Below are positions 1 through 8,193 of a stretch of DNA of 64,000 bases, piece after piece. The position numbers were made by a program, and so were the translations under genes. The stretch covers positions 121,369 to 185,368 of the forward strand of contig CAKOJQ010000001.1 of assembly GCA_934090795.1 (NCBI GenBank), written 5' to 3'. The first letter of the stretch is position 1; every line of letters begins with the position of its first letter. The DNA comes from an uncultured Bacilli bacterium (lineage in GTDB: Bacteria > Bacillota_I > Bacilli_A > RF39 > UBA660). The notes beneath the pieces are model-generated. The model was given only the letters and a program-made list of their open reading frames with translations, searched no databases and was not told where the DNA came from.

Positions 1-310
1 CAAATTTACCACCAGCATGTAAAATAGTATAAATAACTTCAGGGGTTGATTTTCCACTTGAATGCATACCAGTTGGGACACCTCTACCATTATCAGCGAT
101 AGTTATAGAATTATCTTTATTGATCTTAATACTTATTTTGTTACCATAACCATTTATTATTTCATCAATTGAGTTATCTACTATTTCCCATACCAAATGA
201 TGAAGACCTCTTTTATCAGTAGATCCTATATACATACCTGGTCTTTTTCTTACAGCTTCTAATCCTTCTAATATTTTAATTGAATGTTCATCGTATTTAT
301 GAGCCATCAT
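1..310 (-). CDS. parE: DNA topoisomerase IV subunit B (ParE), N-terminal part
   Basis: First 103 residues of the GHKL ATPase subunit of topoisomerase IV, which decatenates daughter chromosomes together with ParC. Visible are LEGLEAVRKRPGMYIGST, the ATP-binding motif EIVDNSIDE and DNGRGVPTGMH. The stretch MHSSGKSTPEVIYTILHAGG follows ParE rather than GyrB, which has an IHEK-type sequence there. The gene runs off the left edge, so the rest is unseen. The start at 310 has an AAGGATG SD; a second ATG follows at once. It is divergent from the YfhO-family gene. Confidence 0.9.
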   Translation of the reverse strand, partial: MMAHKYDEHSIKILEGLEAVRKRPGMYIGSTDKRGLHHLVWEIVDNSIDEIINGYGNKISIKINKDNSITIADNGRGVPTGMHSSGKSTPEVIYTILHAGGKF

Positions 311-377
311 ATTCACATCCTTAACAAATAGAGTATAACAAACTACTTAAAAAAAAACAAATTTTAGTGTAAGATAT

Positions 378-405
378 TTGTCAATAATTAATAATATGAT
401 AAAAT
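378..405 (+). promoter_or_regulatory. Putative promoter of the YfhO-family gene
   Basis: TTGTCA (378-383), 16 bp, TAAAAT (400-405). The start codon at 422 is close behind, so the leader would be about 10 nt and contain only the SD GGTGATC, a match to the extended anti-SD of 16S rRNA. Confidence 0.4.
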
Positions 406-421
406 TAGTTATGGTGATCGT

Positions 422-2896
422 ATGAAAAATTTTATAAAAAAGAAGAAAAATTATATTTTAGCAGTTATATTACCAATAGTTATTATGCTTATAGTTTATA
501 TTTTTAATCATATTTATCCTTTTGGAGATAATATTGTTGCTATGGGAGATGGATATAATCAGTATCCAGGAATGCTTAATAATTTTTTAAATATTATTAA
601 AGGAAAAGAAAACTTATTTTATTCTTTTAAAGGATTACTTGGCTTTAATACTTATGCCTCTTTAGTTTATTATACTTTTAATATAACTAATATATTTGGT
701 TTGTTATTTAGTAATGTAATAAAGTTTTACAATTTTATTGTTATATTTAAAATAATGCTATGTAGTTTAACTATGTTTATTTATTTAAATTATGTTAGAA
801 AAAGAAAGATAAATTATTTATTTAGTATTTGTTATGCTTTATCTACTTATAATCTTTTATATTATTTTAATTATATGTGGTTTGATAGTGTTATTATGTT
901 TCCAATAGTTATGATAGGAATTGAAAAGATATTTAAAGAGGATTGTTATTTACTTTATGTTGTAAGTTTATCATGCACAATTATTTTTAATTTCTATATT
1001 GGATATATGATATGTATATTTAGTGTTATGTATTTTATTTATAAAAGTATTATTAAAGGATTTAATAAATCTAGAATATTTAAATATTTATTTTATTCTT
1101 TGTTATCAGGACTTATTAGTGCGTTTGCGCTAGTTCCAGTGATGTTAGAGCTTTTAAATGGTAAAGCTGAATTAATCAGTGAATTTGCTAAAGATTATTT
1201 TAAATTTGATTTAGATGGAATAAGTACTTTTTATAAACTTTCTTTTGCTTCTTTTTCTAATGGTGATTTAGAATATGGTACTCCAAATGTTTATGTTAGT
1301 ATGTTTATTTACATTAATGCATTATTATATTTCTTTAATTCAAGAATTAAATTAAAGGAAAGATTAGCATCACTTGGTGTTTGTTTATTCTTTTTACTAT
1401 CAGTTAGTTTTAATTTACTTGATTATTTTTGGCATATGATGTCAATGCCAATATTCTACCCTGTTAGATATTCATTTATATTCTCTTTCTTTTTAATTTA
1501 TTTAGGTTTTAGAAATTTTATTAGATATGATAAAAAGAATTGGAAATTTAATTTAGGTTTTTATACTTTATTCGTTATTATGATTCTTATCGGTTTTGTA
1601 ACAAGTGGTAATTTAGATATCGATGAAAGACAAAATTTAATGGCTAAATTAATATACTTAGGTATTTCTTTTGTATTTATGTTTTATTATATTTTTATGT
1701 TAAATCATAAAGAATTTAAAAAATATATAGTTTTTGTTGTTATTATTGAACTTAGTTTTAATGCTTTTTTAACTTTTAAAAATAATGGTAATGAGAATAC
1801 TTATTCTAAATTTATTAACCAATACAATTATGCTAATGAGAAAATAGATAGTATTGATGATAATAGTTTATTTAGAATTGGTTTTTATGACAGAACAATA
1901 TTAAATAATGGATTGTTGCATGGATACAATGAGGTTAGTTATTTTTCTTCAGTTAGAAACAATAAAGTTTTTAAATATGTTAAGGATGTACTTGGTGTTA
2001 CTGTAACTGATGGATGCAGTGGTAAATATTATTATAATGATCCGATTGTTAATAGTTTATTAGGTATTAAATATATAATTAGTAATCAAGACGTAGATTA
2101 TTATAAAGAATATAAAGATAATATTTATATAAATGAAGATGCAACTTCTTTTGGTTTTTTAACTACTAATAAAATTTTAGAACTAGAATATAATGATGAT
2201 TTTGTATCTAATATGAATAATTTGGTTAAGACTATAAATAATAATGATAGAAATATTATAAAAGAAATTGATGCTAGTAATAAGACTATAAGTTGTACTA
2301 AAGAACCTAATTATTGTATTTTTAATGGTACTGATAATTATGTTATTTATGAATATAATGCTAAAGAAGATGAATTTATCTTTTTAAATAATGATAATTA
2401 TTCGAAGAATGAATATGAATTTTATATTAATAATGAAGCAACTGATATTAAAAATAAGGGATTTTTATTGCTACATAAGGATGATAAAATAAAATTTAAA
2501 ATAACAGTTGATAAAAAAAGTTATGATTATAATATTCATTTATATTCTATAAATTATGAGGTATATAAGGAATTTGTTAAAAATATTAATAACAATAAGA
2601 TGGTAGTAAATAATTATTATGATGATCATCATTTTACAACTAAAATTAATGTTAAGAATGATACTTTACTTTATACTTCAATAGCAAACGATAAAGGATG
2701 GAAAATATATGTTGATGGAACTTTAACTACTCCTACAAGCATATATGATGCAGTTATTGGACTTGATTTAACAGAAGGAGAACATTTAATTGAATTTAAA
2801 TACTTTACTCCAGGACTTATAGAGGGCATAGTTATATCTAGTGCAAGTATTTTAACTGGATTAATAATATTAATTATAAAAAGAAGAAAAAAATAA
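422..2896 (+). CDS. YfhO-family polytopic membrane protein
   Basis: An 824-residue integral membrane protein of the YfhO type, a GT-C-like fold. Relatives in Bacillus are linked to glycosylation of cell-surface polymers such as lipoteichoic acid. A first helix at about 12-31 is followed by GDGYNQYPG, the conserved acidic loop of the family, then about ten more helices to about residue 440. A large soluble domain follows (about 450-790), then a last helix (about 795-817) and a basic tail. Length is normal for the family. SD GGTGATC lies two bases before the ATG. It stands alone between divergent parE and convergent khpA. Donor and acceptor cannot be read from the sequence. Confidence 0.8.
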   Translation: MKNFIKKKKNYILAVILPIVIMLIVYIFNHIYPFGDNIVAMGDGYNQYPGMLNNFLNIIKGKENLFYSFKGLLGFNTYASLVYYTFNITNIFGLLFSNVIKFYNFIVIFKIMLCSLTMFIYLNYVRKRKINYLFSICYALSTYNLLYYFNYMWFDSVIMFPIVMIGIEKIFKEDCYLLYVVSLSCTIIFNFYIGYMICIFSVMYFIYKSIIKGFNKSRIFKYLFYSLLSGLISAFALVPVMLELLNGKAELISEFAKDYFKFDLDGISTFYKLSFASFSNGDLEYGTPNVYVSMFIYINALLYFFNSRIKLKERLASLGVCLFFLLSVSFNLLDYFWHMMSMPIFYPVRYSFIFSFFLIYLGFRNFIRYDKKNWKFNLGFYTLFVIMILIGFVTSGNLDIDERQNLMAKLIYLGISFVFMFYYIFMLNHKEFKKYIVFVVIIELSFNAFLTFKNNGNENTYSKFINQYNYANEKIDSIDDNSLFRIGFYDRTILNNGLLHGYNEVSYFSSVRNNKVFKYVKDVLGVTVTDGCSGKYYYNDPIVNSLLGIKYIISNQDVDYYKEYKDNIYINEDATSFGFLTTNKILELEYNDDFVSNMNNLVKTINNNDRNIIKEIDASNKTISCTKEPNYCIFNGTDNYVIYEYNAKEDEFIFLNNDNYSKNEYEFYINNEATDIKNKGFLLLHKDDKIKFKITVDKKSYDYNIHLYSINYEVYKEFVKNINNNKMVVNNYYDDHHFTTKINVKNDTLLYTSIANDKGWKIYVDGTLTTPTSIYDAVIGLDLTEGEHLIEFKYFTPGLIEGIVISSASILTGLIILIIKRRKK

Positions 2897-2926
2897 ATAT
2901 CGATTAAAATGAATCGATATTTATTT
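2891..2926. terminator. Bidirectional terminator between YfhO gene and khpA
   Basis: Perfect 15-bp stem (2891-2905 with 2912-2926) and a 6-nt loop, A-rich on the left and T-rich on the right, so it serves both converging genes. Both stop codons lie inside the stem. Confidence 0.85.
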
Positions 2927-3155
2927 TTATTTTATTTAAAGAATGAATATAGCCATAAGCACTTATTAGAGTTCTAATTGAAGATGCCATTTTGCCACCC
3001 TTACCAATTATAGTTCCCATATCACTTTCATGAACAATTATTTCTAACATTATTGATTCATCATCGCCAAGAAATTCTTGAACACTTACCATATCTGGTT
3101 CTTTAACTAAATTTTTTACTAAACTACTAGTAAAGTTAATTAAATCTTGATGCAT
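2904..3155 (-). CDS. khpA: KhpA, KH-domain RNA-binding protein
   Basis: An 83-residue single KH domain. The GxxG loop is in MGTIIGKGGKMASSIRTLI. KhpA (YlqC) binds RNA and pairs with KhpB/Jag in Firmicutes, where it affects cell division and envelope growth. It lies 2 bp after rpsP in the usual rpsP-khpA order. The rimM-trmD genes that often follow are absent here, and the transcript ends in the 2891-2926 terminator. Confidence 0.9.
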   Translation of the reverse strand: MHQDLINFTSSLVKNLVKEPDMVSVQEFLGDDESIMLEIIVHESDMGTIIGKGGKMASSIRTLISAYGYIHSLNKIKINIDSF

Positions 3156-3157
3156 AA

Positions 3158-3427
3158 TTATTTCTCACTTTTATTTTTGTATTTAGACCAAATGCCTGAT
3201 TTAACTAAAATATTTTTTACAGTATCAGTTGGTTCAGCACCATTATTTAACCATTTAAGAGCTTTTTCTTCATCAACATTAAAGTTATTTTCTTTATAAA
3301 TTGGTTGATATGTTCCAACTACTTCAATGAACTTACCATCTCTTGGGCTTCTTGAATCAGCAGCTACAATACGATAGAAAGGTCTTTGTTTAGCTCCCAT
3401 TCTTTTTAATCTTAATTTAACAGCCAT
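3158..3427 (-). CDS. rpsP: 30S ribosomal protein S16
   Basis: 89 residues, full length. Starts MAVKLRLKRMGAKQRPFYRI and has SRSPRDGKFIEVVGTYQP, both diagnostic of bS16, a 30S assembly protein. SD AAGGAGG is well placed. First gene of a two-gene unit with khpA. Confidence 0.97.
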   Translation of the reverse strand: MAVKLRLKRMGAKQRPFYRIVAADSRSPRDGKFIEVVGTYQPIYKENNFNVDEEKALKWLNNGAEPTDTVKNILVKSGIWSKYKNKSEK

Positions 3428-3457
3428 ATTATATGCCTCCTTTTCTTTACTAAAGTT

Positions 3458-3486
3458 ATAATATCATTAATTTTATATGGTGTCAA
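3458..3486 (-). promoter_or_regulatory. rpsP-khpA promoter inside an inverted repeat
   Basis: On the minus strand TTGACA (3481-3486), 17 bp, TATTAT (3458-3463), near consensus. The -35 is one arm of an inverted repeat (GTGTCAAC 3480-3487, GTTGACAC 3496-3503, 8-nt gap). This could be an operator or a hairpin at the end of the upstream gene; there is no U-tract. Confidence 0.7.
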
Positions 3487-3511
3487 CTATTTTTGGTTGA
3501 CACTATGTAAT

Positions 3512-3940
3512 TTAATTTATTTCTCCTAAAGTATAAATGTTTCCATTAATTTTACTACGTCTATCTAACTCTTTATTAATAAATTCTTCAATAAGTTTAA
3601 TATAAGTATTATTTTCATCATATTTAGTTAAGTCAGTAACTAGTTTTTGATACTTTTTAGGTATTATATTATCTTGAGATAAAAATAATATCTTTTTATC
3701 TTTTAATTTAGATAACCATTTAAGTTCTAAAGATAAACCAAAGGAAGGTTTATATAAATCAACTATTACTAAATCAGCATTTTTAATTAAGTCTTTAGCA
3801 TATTTAGTTTTATTATTGTTACTATAAGGTAAGATAAAATTTTGACTTAAACAAACACTACTACTTAATACTTTTTTGTATATTAAATTTTCATAATCAA
3901 ATTTATTTGAATGCATAAAATATATATTTAGTCTTTCCAT
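3512..3940 (-). CDS. Small protein resembling nucleoside 2-deoxyribosyltransferases
   Basis: About 142 residues. A Rossmann-like start (LNIYFMHSNKFDYEN) is followed by NADLVIVDLYKPSFGLSLEL, which recalls the DxxxxSxGxxxEL signature of the nucleoside 2-deoxyribosyltransferase and DUF4406 folds. The match is short and I would not assign a reaction. The start at 3940 is preferred over GTG 3949 because GTGAT then acts as SD. It is divergent from tmcAL and has no clear terminator before rpsP. Confidence 0.5.
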   Translation of the reverse strand: MERLNIYFMHSNKFDYENLIYKKVLSSSVCLSQNFILPYSNNNKTKYAKDLIKNADLVIVDLYKPSFGLSLELKWLSKLKDKKILFLSQDNIIPKKYQKLVTDLTKYDENNTYIKLIEEFINKELDRRSKINGNIYTLGEIN

Positions 3941-3980
3941 ATTAATCACTATAAAAATGTTATCATAAAATCATATATTT

Positions 3981-4001
3981 TGCTATAATAACTTTGAGGT
4001 G
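3981..4001 (+). promoter_or_regulatory. Extended -10 promoter and SD of tmcAL
   Basis: TGCTATAAT (3981-3989) is an extended -10. The SD GAGGTG (3996-4001) lies about where transcription should begin, so the leader is almost nil. Confidence 0.6.
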
Positions 4002-4004
4002 TTT

Positions 4005-5120
4005 ATGGAAACTATCGGAATTATTTGTGAATATAATCCATTTCATAATGGTCATGTCTATCATATTAATAAAATTAAAGAGATGTATCCTGATTCAATA
4101 ATTATTTTATGTGTTAATGGGTACTTTGGAGAAAGAGGTGATGTTAGTATTCTTTCTAAAGAAGATAAAACTAGATTAGCGCTTAATAATGGGGTTAATA
4201 TAATTGTTGAGCTACCTTTCGTATTTGCTTCTAATTCAGCTGACACTTTTGCTGATGCAAGTGTCAAAATATTAAATTATATGAACGCAAGTAAAATTAT
4301 TTTTGGTAGCGAATCTAATGATATAGAAAAACTTACATTAATTGCTAAAAAACAATTAGAAGATGATTTTTCATTAAAGGTAAAAGAAGAAATAAAAAAA
4401 GGAATAAACTACCCTACTGCTTTAAACAAAGGTATTGGTATTAATTTAAATAGTCCTAATGATTTATTAGGAGTTAGTTATATTAAAGCTATTATAAAGA
4501 ATAATTATAATATTAAACCAATTACAATTAAAAGAACAAGTGATTATTTAGATACTGTAAGTGAAAGTAATATAGTAAGTGCAAGTAACATAAGAGAAAA
4601 GATTAAAAATAATATTGATGTTAAAAAATATATTAATTATGATCCTAATTTTAATAAAATTAATGAAGACTTATTATTTAATTTAATTAAATATAAAATT
4701 ATTACTGATAAAGATTTAAGTAAATATTTGACAGTTGATGAAGGTATTGAATATAAATTAATTAAAGAAATAAATAATTGTAAATCTATAGAAGAATTAA
4801 TAAGTAAGGTTAAATCTAAAAGATATACTTATAACCGAATTAGAAGAATGCTTATTCATATTTTAATTGGACTAACTAAAGAAGATAGAAAAAATTGTGA
4901 TATAGAATATGTTAAAGTACTTGGTTTTGATAATATAGGACAACGTTATTTAAAAAATATTAAAAGTGATATATTAATAAGTTCGAAGATACCTGATACT
5001 TTTTTAACTAGAAAATATGAACTTGCTTCTTCTATGGTTTATGATATAATAACAAATACAAATACATATAAGTTTGAAATGTCTAATAAACCAATAAGAA
5101 AGGAAAATAAAAGATGTTAG
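4005..5120 (+). CDS. tmcAL: tRNA(Met) cytidine acetate ligase TmcAL
   Basis: 371 residues. N-terminal nucleotidyltransferase fold with GIICEYNPFHNGHVYHI, including the HxGH-type motif FHNGH. TmcAL (YlbM) uses ATP and acetate to make ac4C at the elongator tRNA-Met wobble position. Middle motifs fit the family: PNDLLGVSYIKA and ASNIREKI. The C-terminal helical part includes IRRMLIHILIGL and VLGFDNIGQRYLK. The start at 4005 is taken from SD GAGGTG. Its end overlaps the next gene by 7 nt. Its last 370 bp are repeated downstream at 5732-6109. Confidence 0.88.
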   Translation: METIGIICEYNPFHNGHVYHINKIKEMYPDSIIILCVNGYFGERGDVSILSKEDKTRLALNNGVNIIVELPFVFASNSADTFADASVKILNYMNASKIIFGSESNDIEKLTLIAKKQLEDDFSLKVKEEIKKGINYPTALNKGIGINLNSPNDLLGVSYIKAIIKNNYNIKPITIKRTSDYLDTVSESNIVSASNIREKIKNNIDVKKYINYDPNFNKINEDLLFNLIKYKIITDKDLSKYLTVDEGIEYKLIKEINNCKSIEELISKVKSKRYTYNRIRRMLIHILIGLTKEDRKNCDIEYVKVLGFDNIGQRYLKNIKSDILISSKIPDTFLTRKYELASSMVYDIITNTNTYKFEMSNKPIRKENKRC

Positions 5121-5686
5121 AAGAAATACTAAATTGTAATACTTTAATTGATAAAATAATGTTAATTAAAAGCTGTAATGATATATACGACGTATACGAT
5201 TATAGAAATATTGGAATTGATGAAACTATTAAAATAATTAATCCTGCTAAATTTGCTGAAAAATTAGGAATCAATATTATATTTGATAAAAAACAATCTA
5301 TTTTTATTGATGGAGTTTTAAGAACTAATAATGGCAATAAAGAAATTTCATTGAACACAAAGATTAACGATGAAAAAATAAGATGTACTTTAATGACACT
5401 TCTTTGTAGTTATATACTTTATCCGGATTCTGGCAATATTGTTGTAGATGTAACTAATAACTTGATTGCAACTACTAAAAATAATAAAAAAAGAAATATT
5501 TCTAATCGAATTTTATTTATGGTTGATACATTATTAGTTCCTGAAGAAGAATTAAATAAAATTAAAGATTATTTTGAATATGATGAATTATGTGAAATAT
5601 TTAAAGTTAATAAATACCAAATGGAAGAAAACATAACAGAAATTACAGGTAAAGTAAAAAAACATTCATTTTTTAGAAAAAAATAA
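5114..5686 (+). CDS. ImmA/IrrE-like protein without HExxH (copy 1)
   Basis: 190 residues, translationally coupled to tmcAL. Order of segments fits the ImmA/IrrE metalloprotease fold: a helical start, KFAEKLGINIIFD, a strand pair ending in SLNTKI, then TLMTLLCSYILYP where ImmA has its HExxH helix, and VDTLLVPEEELNKI where ImmA has the FAaxLLMP helix. The zinc residues are absent, so this should not be an active peptidase. ImmA relatives usually act on phage-type repressors; no such partner is next to it. The remote assignment rests on the parallel with the gene at 6111. Confidence 0.5.
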   Translation: MLEEILNCNTLIDKIMLIKSCNDIYDVYDYRNIGIDETIKIINPAKFAEKLGINIIFDKKQSIFIDGVLRTNNGNKEISLNTKINDEKIRCTLMTLLCSYILYPDSGNIVVDVTNNLIATTKNNKKRNISNRILFMVDTLLVPEEELNKIKDYFEYDELCEIFKVNKYQMEENITEITGKVKKHSFFRKK

Positions 5687-5712
5687 CGATTTTCTGATAT
5701 CATTATTTTTTT
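5682..5712 (+). terminator. Probable terminator after ImmA-like copy 1
   Basis: Nine-position stem (5682-5690 with 5699-5707) with one C-A mismatch, followed by a T-run. Moderate strength. Confidence 0.45.
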
Positions 5713-5731
5713 CAATTTCTTCTATATTACC

Positions 5732-6109
5732 TTAGATGAGGGTATTGAATATAAACTAATTAAAGAAATAAATAATTGCAAATCTATAGAAGAATTAATA
5801 AGTAAGGTTAAATCTAAAAGATATACTTATAACCGAATTAGAAGAATGCTTATTCATATTTTAATTGGACTAACTAAAGAAGATAGAAAAAATTGTGATA
5901 TAGAATATGTTAAAGTACTTGGTTTTGATAATATAGGACAACGTTATTTAAAGAATATAAAAAGTGATATATTAATAAGTTCGAAGATACCCGATACTTT
6001 TTTAACTAGAAAATATGAACTTGTTTCTTCTATGGTTTATGATATAATAGCAAGTACAAATACTTATGAATTTGAAATGTCTAATAAACCAATTAGAAAG
6101 GATGCCTAA
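5732..6109 (+). pseudogene. Duplicated 3' fragment of tmcAL
   Basis: This 378-bp stretch repeats the last third of tmcAL (about 4738-5110) at roughly 95 percent identity by eye and keeps its reading frame, from LDEGIEYK to a TAA at 6107. It has no tmcAL start or nucleotidyltransferase part and no credible SD, so it is a remnant. An ATG at 5846 could give an 87-residue peptide but is internal to the homology. It sits between the two ImmA-like genes and probably marks the recombination that created the pair. Confidence 0.85.
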
Positions 6110-6110
6110 T

Positions 6111-6668
6111 ATGATTAATGAGTTAACTAAAAAAGAAATAGATGAGGCAATAATTAAATTAAAAAATGAATTTAAAGTATATAAAAATTATAAATATAAA
6201 AATAGATATTATGATATAAATGTTCAAAGAATTGTTGTATCTAGACTAGCTAATCTTTTTAATTTTAACATGTATGAGAGTGATAAATTACCATTATTTG
6301 TGGATGGAATTATTAGTTCAAATGAAAATGATAAAAGTATAATTGTTAATGCTGAACTAAATAGTGAAGACAAAGAATATATGATTTTATATTTACTTTC
6401 ATATTATATGCTTCATATAGAAGAAAAAACTATTAATTATCATACTAGTAATCAACCAATAGATAAATTACAAAGAGATGAAAATATTGAATATATGACA
6501 AGATGTTTATTAATTCCAAAAGAAGAATTAGAAAAGTTAGAAAAGCATTTACATAATCCGGAATTTTGCGCTAAATTATTTGGAACAACTGAAGATTTAA
6601 TTAACTTGAGAATTAAAGAAACTTTCTTTAAGAAAAAAACATTATTTGATATTTTAAAACGTAAATAA
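6111..6668 (+). CDS. ImmA/IrrE-like protein without HExxH (copy 2)
   Basis: 185 residues, strongly diverged paralogue of the gene at 5114: shared layout LFVDGIISS, ILYLLSYYMLH, TRCLLIPKEELEKL, then a basic tail. YLLSYYMLH aligns with the HELGHYLLH-type helix of ImmA/IrrE but has lost both the Glu and the first His, so catalysis is unlikely. ATG 6111 follows AAAGGA and the stop of the tmcAL fragment. A longer in-frame ATG at 6066 lies inside that fragment and is rejected. Whether copies 1 and 2 are alternative alleles or subunits of one complex is open. Confidence 0.5.
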   Translation: MINELTKKEIDEAIIKLKNEFKVYKNYKYKNRYYDINVQRIVVSRLANLFNFNMYESDKLPLFVDGIISSNENDKSIIVNAELNSEDKEYMILYLLSYYMLHIEEKTINYHTSNQPIDKLQRDENIEYMTRCLLIPKEELEKLEKHLHNPEFCAKLFGTTEDLINLRIKETFFKKKTLFDILKRK

Positions 6669-6671
6669 AGT

Positions 6672-6713
6672 AAAAAAAGAATATTGTTATCTAAAAATCA
6701 ATATCCTTTTTTT
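6672..6713 (+). terminator. Terminator after ImmA-like copy 2
   Basis: Fifteen-position stem (6672-6686 with 6699-6713) with one mismatch, A-run on the left and T-run on the right. Could work in both directions. Confidence 0.8.
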
Positions 6714-6748
6714 GTATAAAAATTTATGTTAATTAATAATTTGATTTA

Positions 6749-6880
6749 TCATAAGCAGAAAGCTGGAGCTAACCCATGTATAAATTTAGTTGCATTATAA
6801 CTGAATTGTCCATTATCAAATATCATCTAGTGATTAGTTTTAGAATTAGAAACATACGCGTGCAACCGCCAATAATAATT
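6749..6880 (-). pseudogene. Remnant of a surface-protein C-terminus (GLAPAFCL type)
   Basis: Reading the minus strand, about 40 codons end in GLAPAFCL and a TGA (6749-6751). Upstream in frame are YYWRLHAYVSNSK and DNGQFSYNATKF, with a TAG between them at 6827-6829. The pattern matches the end of the protein at 48369 (WWLRA ... VASNGYW ... GFAPAFRIG). No start or N-terminal part is present. A dead fragment of the same DUF6273-like/variable-lectin family. It fills most of the gap between 6714 and 6918; nothing else is seen there. Confidence 0.6.
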
Positions 6881-6918
6881 TTAATCAAAACATTAAGTTT
6901 CGTTAGATATAAATGCTA

Positions 6919-8193
6919 TTATTTGTTAGGAATTAATTTATAAATAGTATAATCATAGTATTTTAATTTATTTAATACTTTATTACATGTATCTATATCA
7001 AGAGAACGCATAATATTTATATAATTAGGATTTACTTCTCTATTATCCATTACTTCATCAATAATATAATTATTAACAGAAACAGCTGAATCAAATGATA
7101 AAATATAATTACTAATATTTACTTTAGCGCTCCTTTGTAAATCATTATTAGATATTTCTAAAGAGTTATATTTTTCTAAAATACGATCTTTAAAATATTC
7201 AGGATATGATGTAGAGCCAAGAAAAATAATTATATAATAATCATTAGATTCAATTATTGTATAGTCTATATCATCAGCAATATTTCCTTTTTGTAATTCT
7301 TCTAAAATTAAAGAAGTACTTCCAAAATTAACATCTAAAATACTTGATAAGTAAATTTTTAATATATAATTATCTAATTTTAAACTTTTAAAGTTATTTT
7401 TAGGAAGTTTGATACCAATAGAAACTTTTGGTTTATCAATATTCATTTTTATTGAATCTTCTTTTTTTAATACCTTTTCTGGTTCTTTAGGATATATATC
7501 TTTAACGGTAAATTCTTTATTAATATTTAGTCTAGTCATCTCTTCGGATACAATTGCTAGGGCTTCGTTAGGATTAAAATTACCAGTTATAATTAAGAAC
7601 ATATTTTTAGGATTATAATAGGCATTATAACAAGTAATAACATCTTCTAATTTAATACTTTTAACATCTTTAACAGTACCACCTACTAGATATTTATGTT
7701 CATCATTTATAAATGCATTTTTTAATGTTCCGTTAACAATAGTCATTCCTGGTTCATCTTTATACATTTTTACTTCTTCTTCTATAACGCCTTTTTCACT
7801 TTGAAATAATTCTTTAGTAAAATAAGGAGTATAAACATATCTAAGTAAATATTCTATGTTTTCTTTAAATCTATTATTGCTTACAACATTATAACTTGTT
7901 AAATCATAGGTTGTAAAAGCATTAATAGATGAACCTATTTTACTATAATATTCAAAGACAGAACCTTCTTCCATATTAAATGATAAATGTTCTAAATAAT
8001 GAGCTATACCTTTAGGCATATCATATTCTTTATTGTCATATTTAAATTTAGTGTTTACTGAACCAAATCTAGTATTTAATGTTAAGTAGAATTTATTTAT
8101 CTTCTTGTTTGGAATCATAAAAATTTCTAAACCACAATCTAATTTGTCATAATATAAAGTTTCATCGGTATTTTCTAAGTTAATTTTCTTCAT
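6919..8193 (-). CDS. M16 family zinc peptidase, YfmH-like
   Basis: 424 residues, two-lobe M16 (pitrilysin) protein. The inverted zinc motif HYLEH is at 65-69 in KGIAHYLEHLSF, with the distal Glu in VIEEEVKMYKDEP near 140, so the active site looks intact. It overlaps its partner at 8180-9439 by 14 nt; in B. subtilis such pairs are ymfF-ymfH. The likely working unit is a heterodimer with this subunit catalytic. The substrate cannot be told from the sequence. SD GAGGGAG lies inside the upstream gene. Confidence 0.85.
   Translation of the reverse strand: MKKINLENTDETLYYDKLDCGLEIFMIPNKKINKFYLTLNTRFGSVNTKFKYDNKEYDMPKGIAHYLEHLSFNMEEGSVFEYYSKIGSSINAFTTYDLTSYNVVSNNRFKENIEYLLRYVYTPYFTKELFQSEKGVIEEEVKMYKDEPGMTIVNGTLKNAFINDEHKYLVGGTVKDVKSIKLEDVITCYNAYYNPKNMFLIITGNFNPNEALAIVSEEMTRLNINKEFTVKDIYPKEPEKVLKKEDSIKMNIDKPKVSIGIKLPKNNFKSLKLDNYILKIYLSSILDVNFGSTSLILEELQKGNIADDIDYTIIESNDYYIIIFLGSTSYPEYFKDRILEKYNSLEISNNDLQRSAKVNISNYILSFDSAVSVNNYIIDEVMDNREVNPNYINIMRSLDIDTCNKVLNKLKYYDYTIYKLIPNK

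Noticed and set aside
6066..6110. Upstream ATG extending the second ImmA-like gene
   Set aside because: The added codons lie in another frame of the tmcAL fragment; ATG 6111 has the SD.
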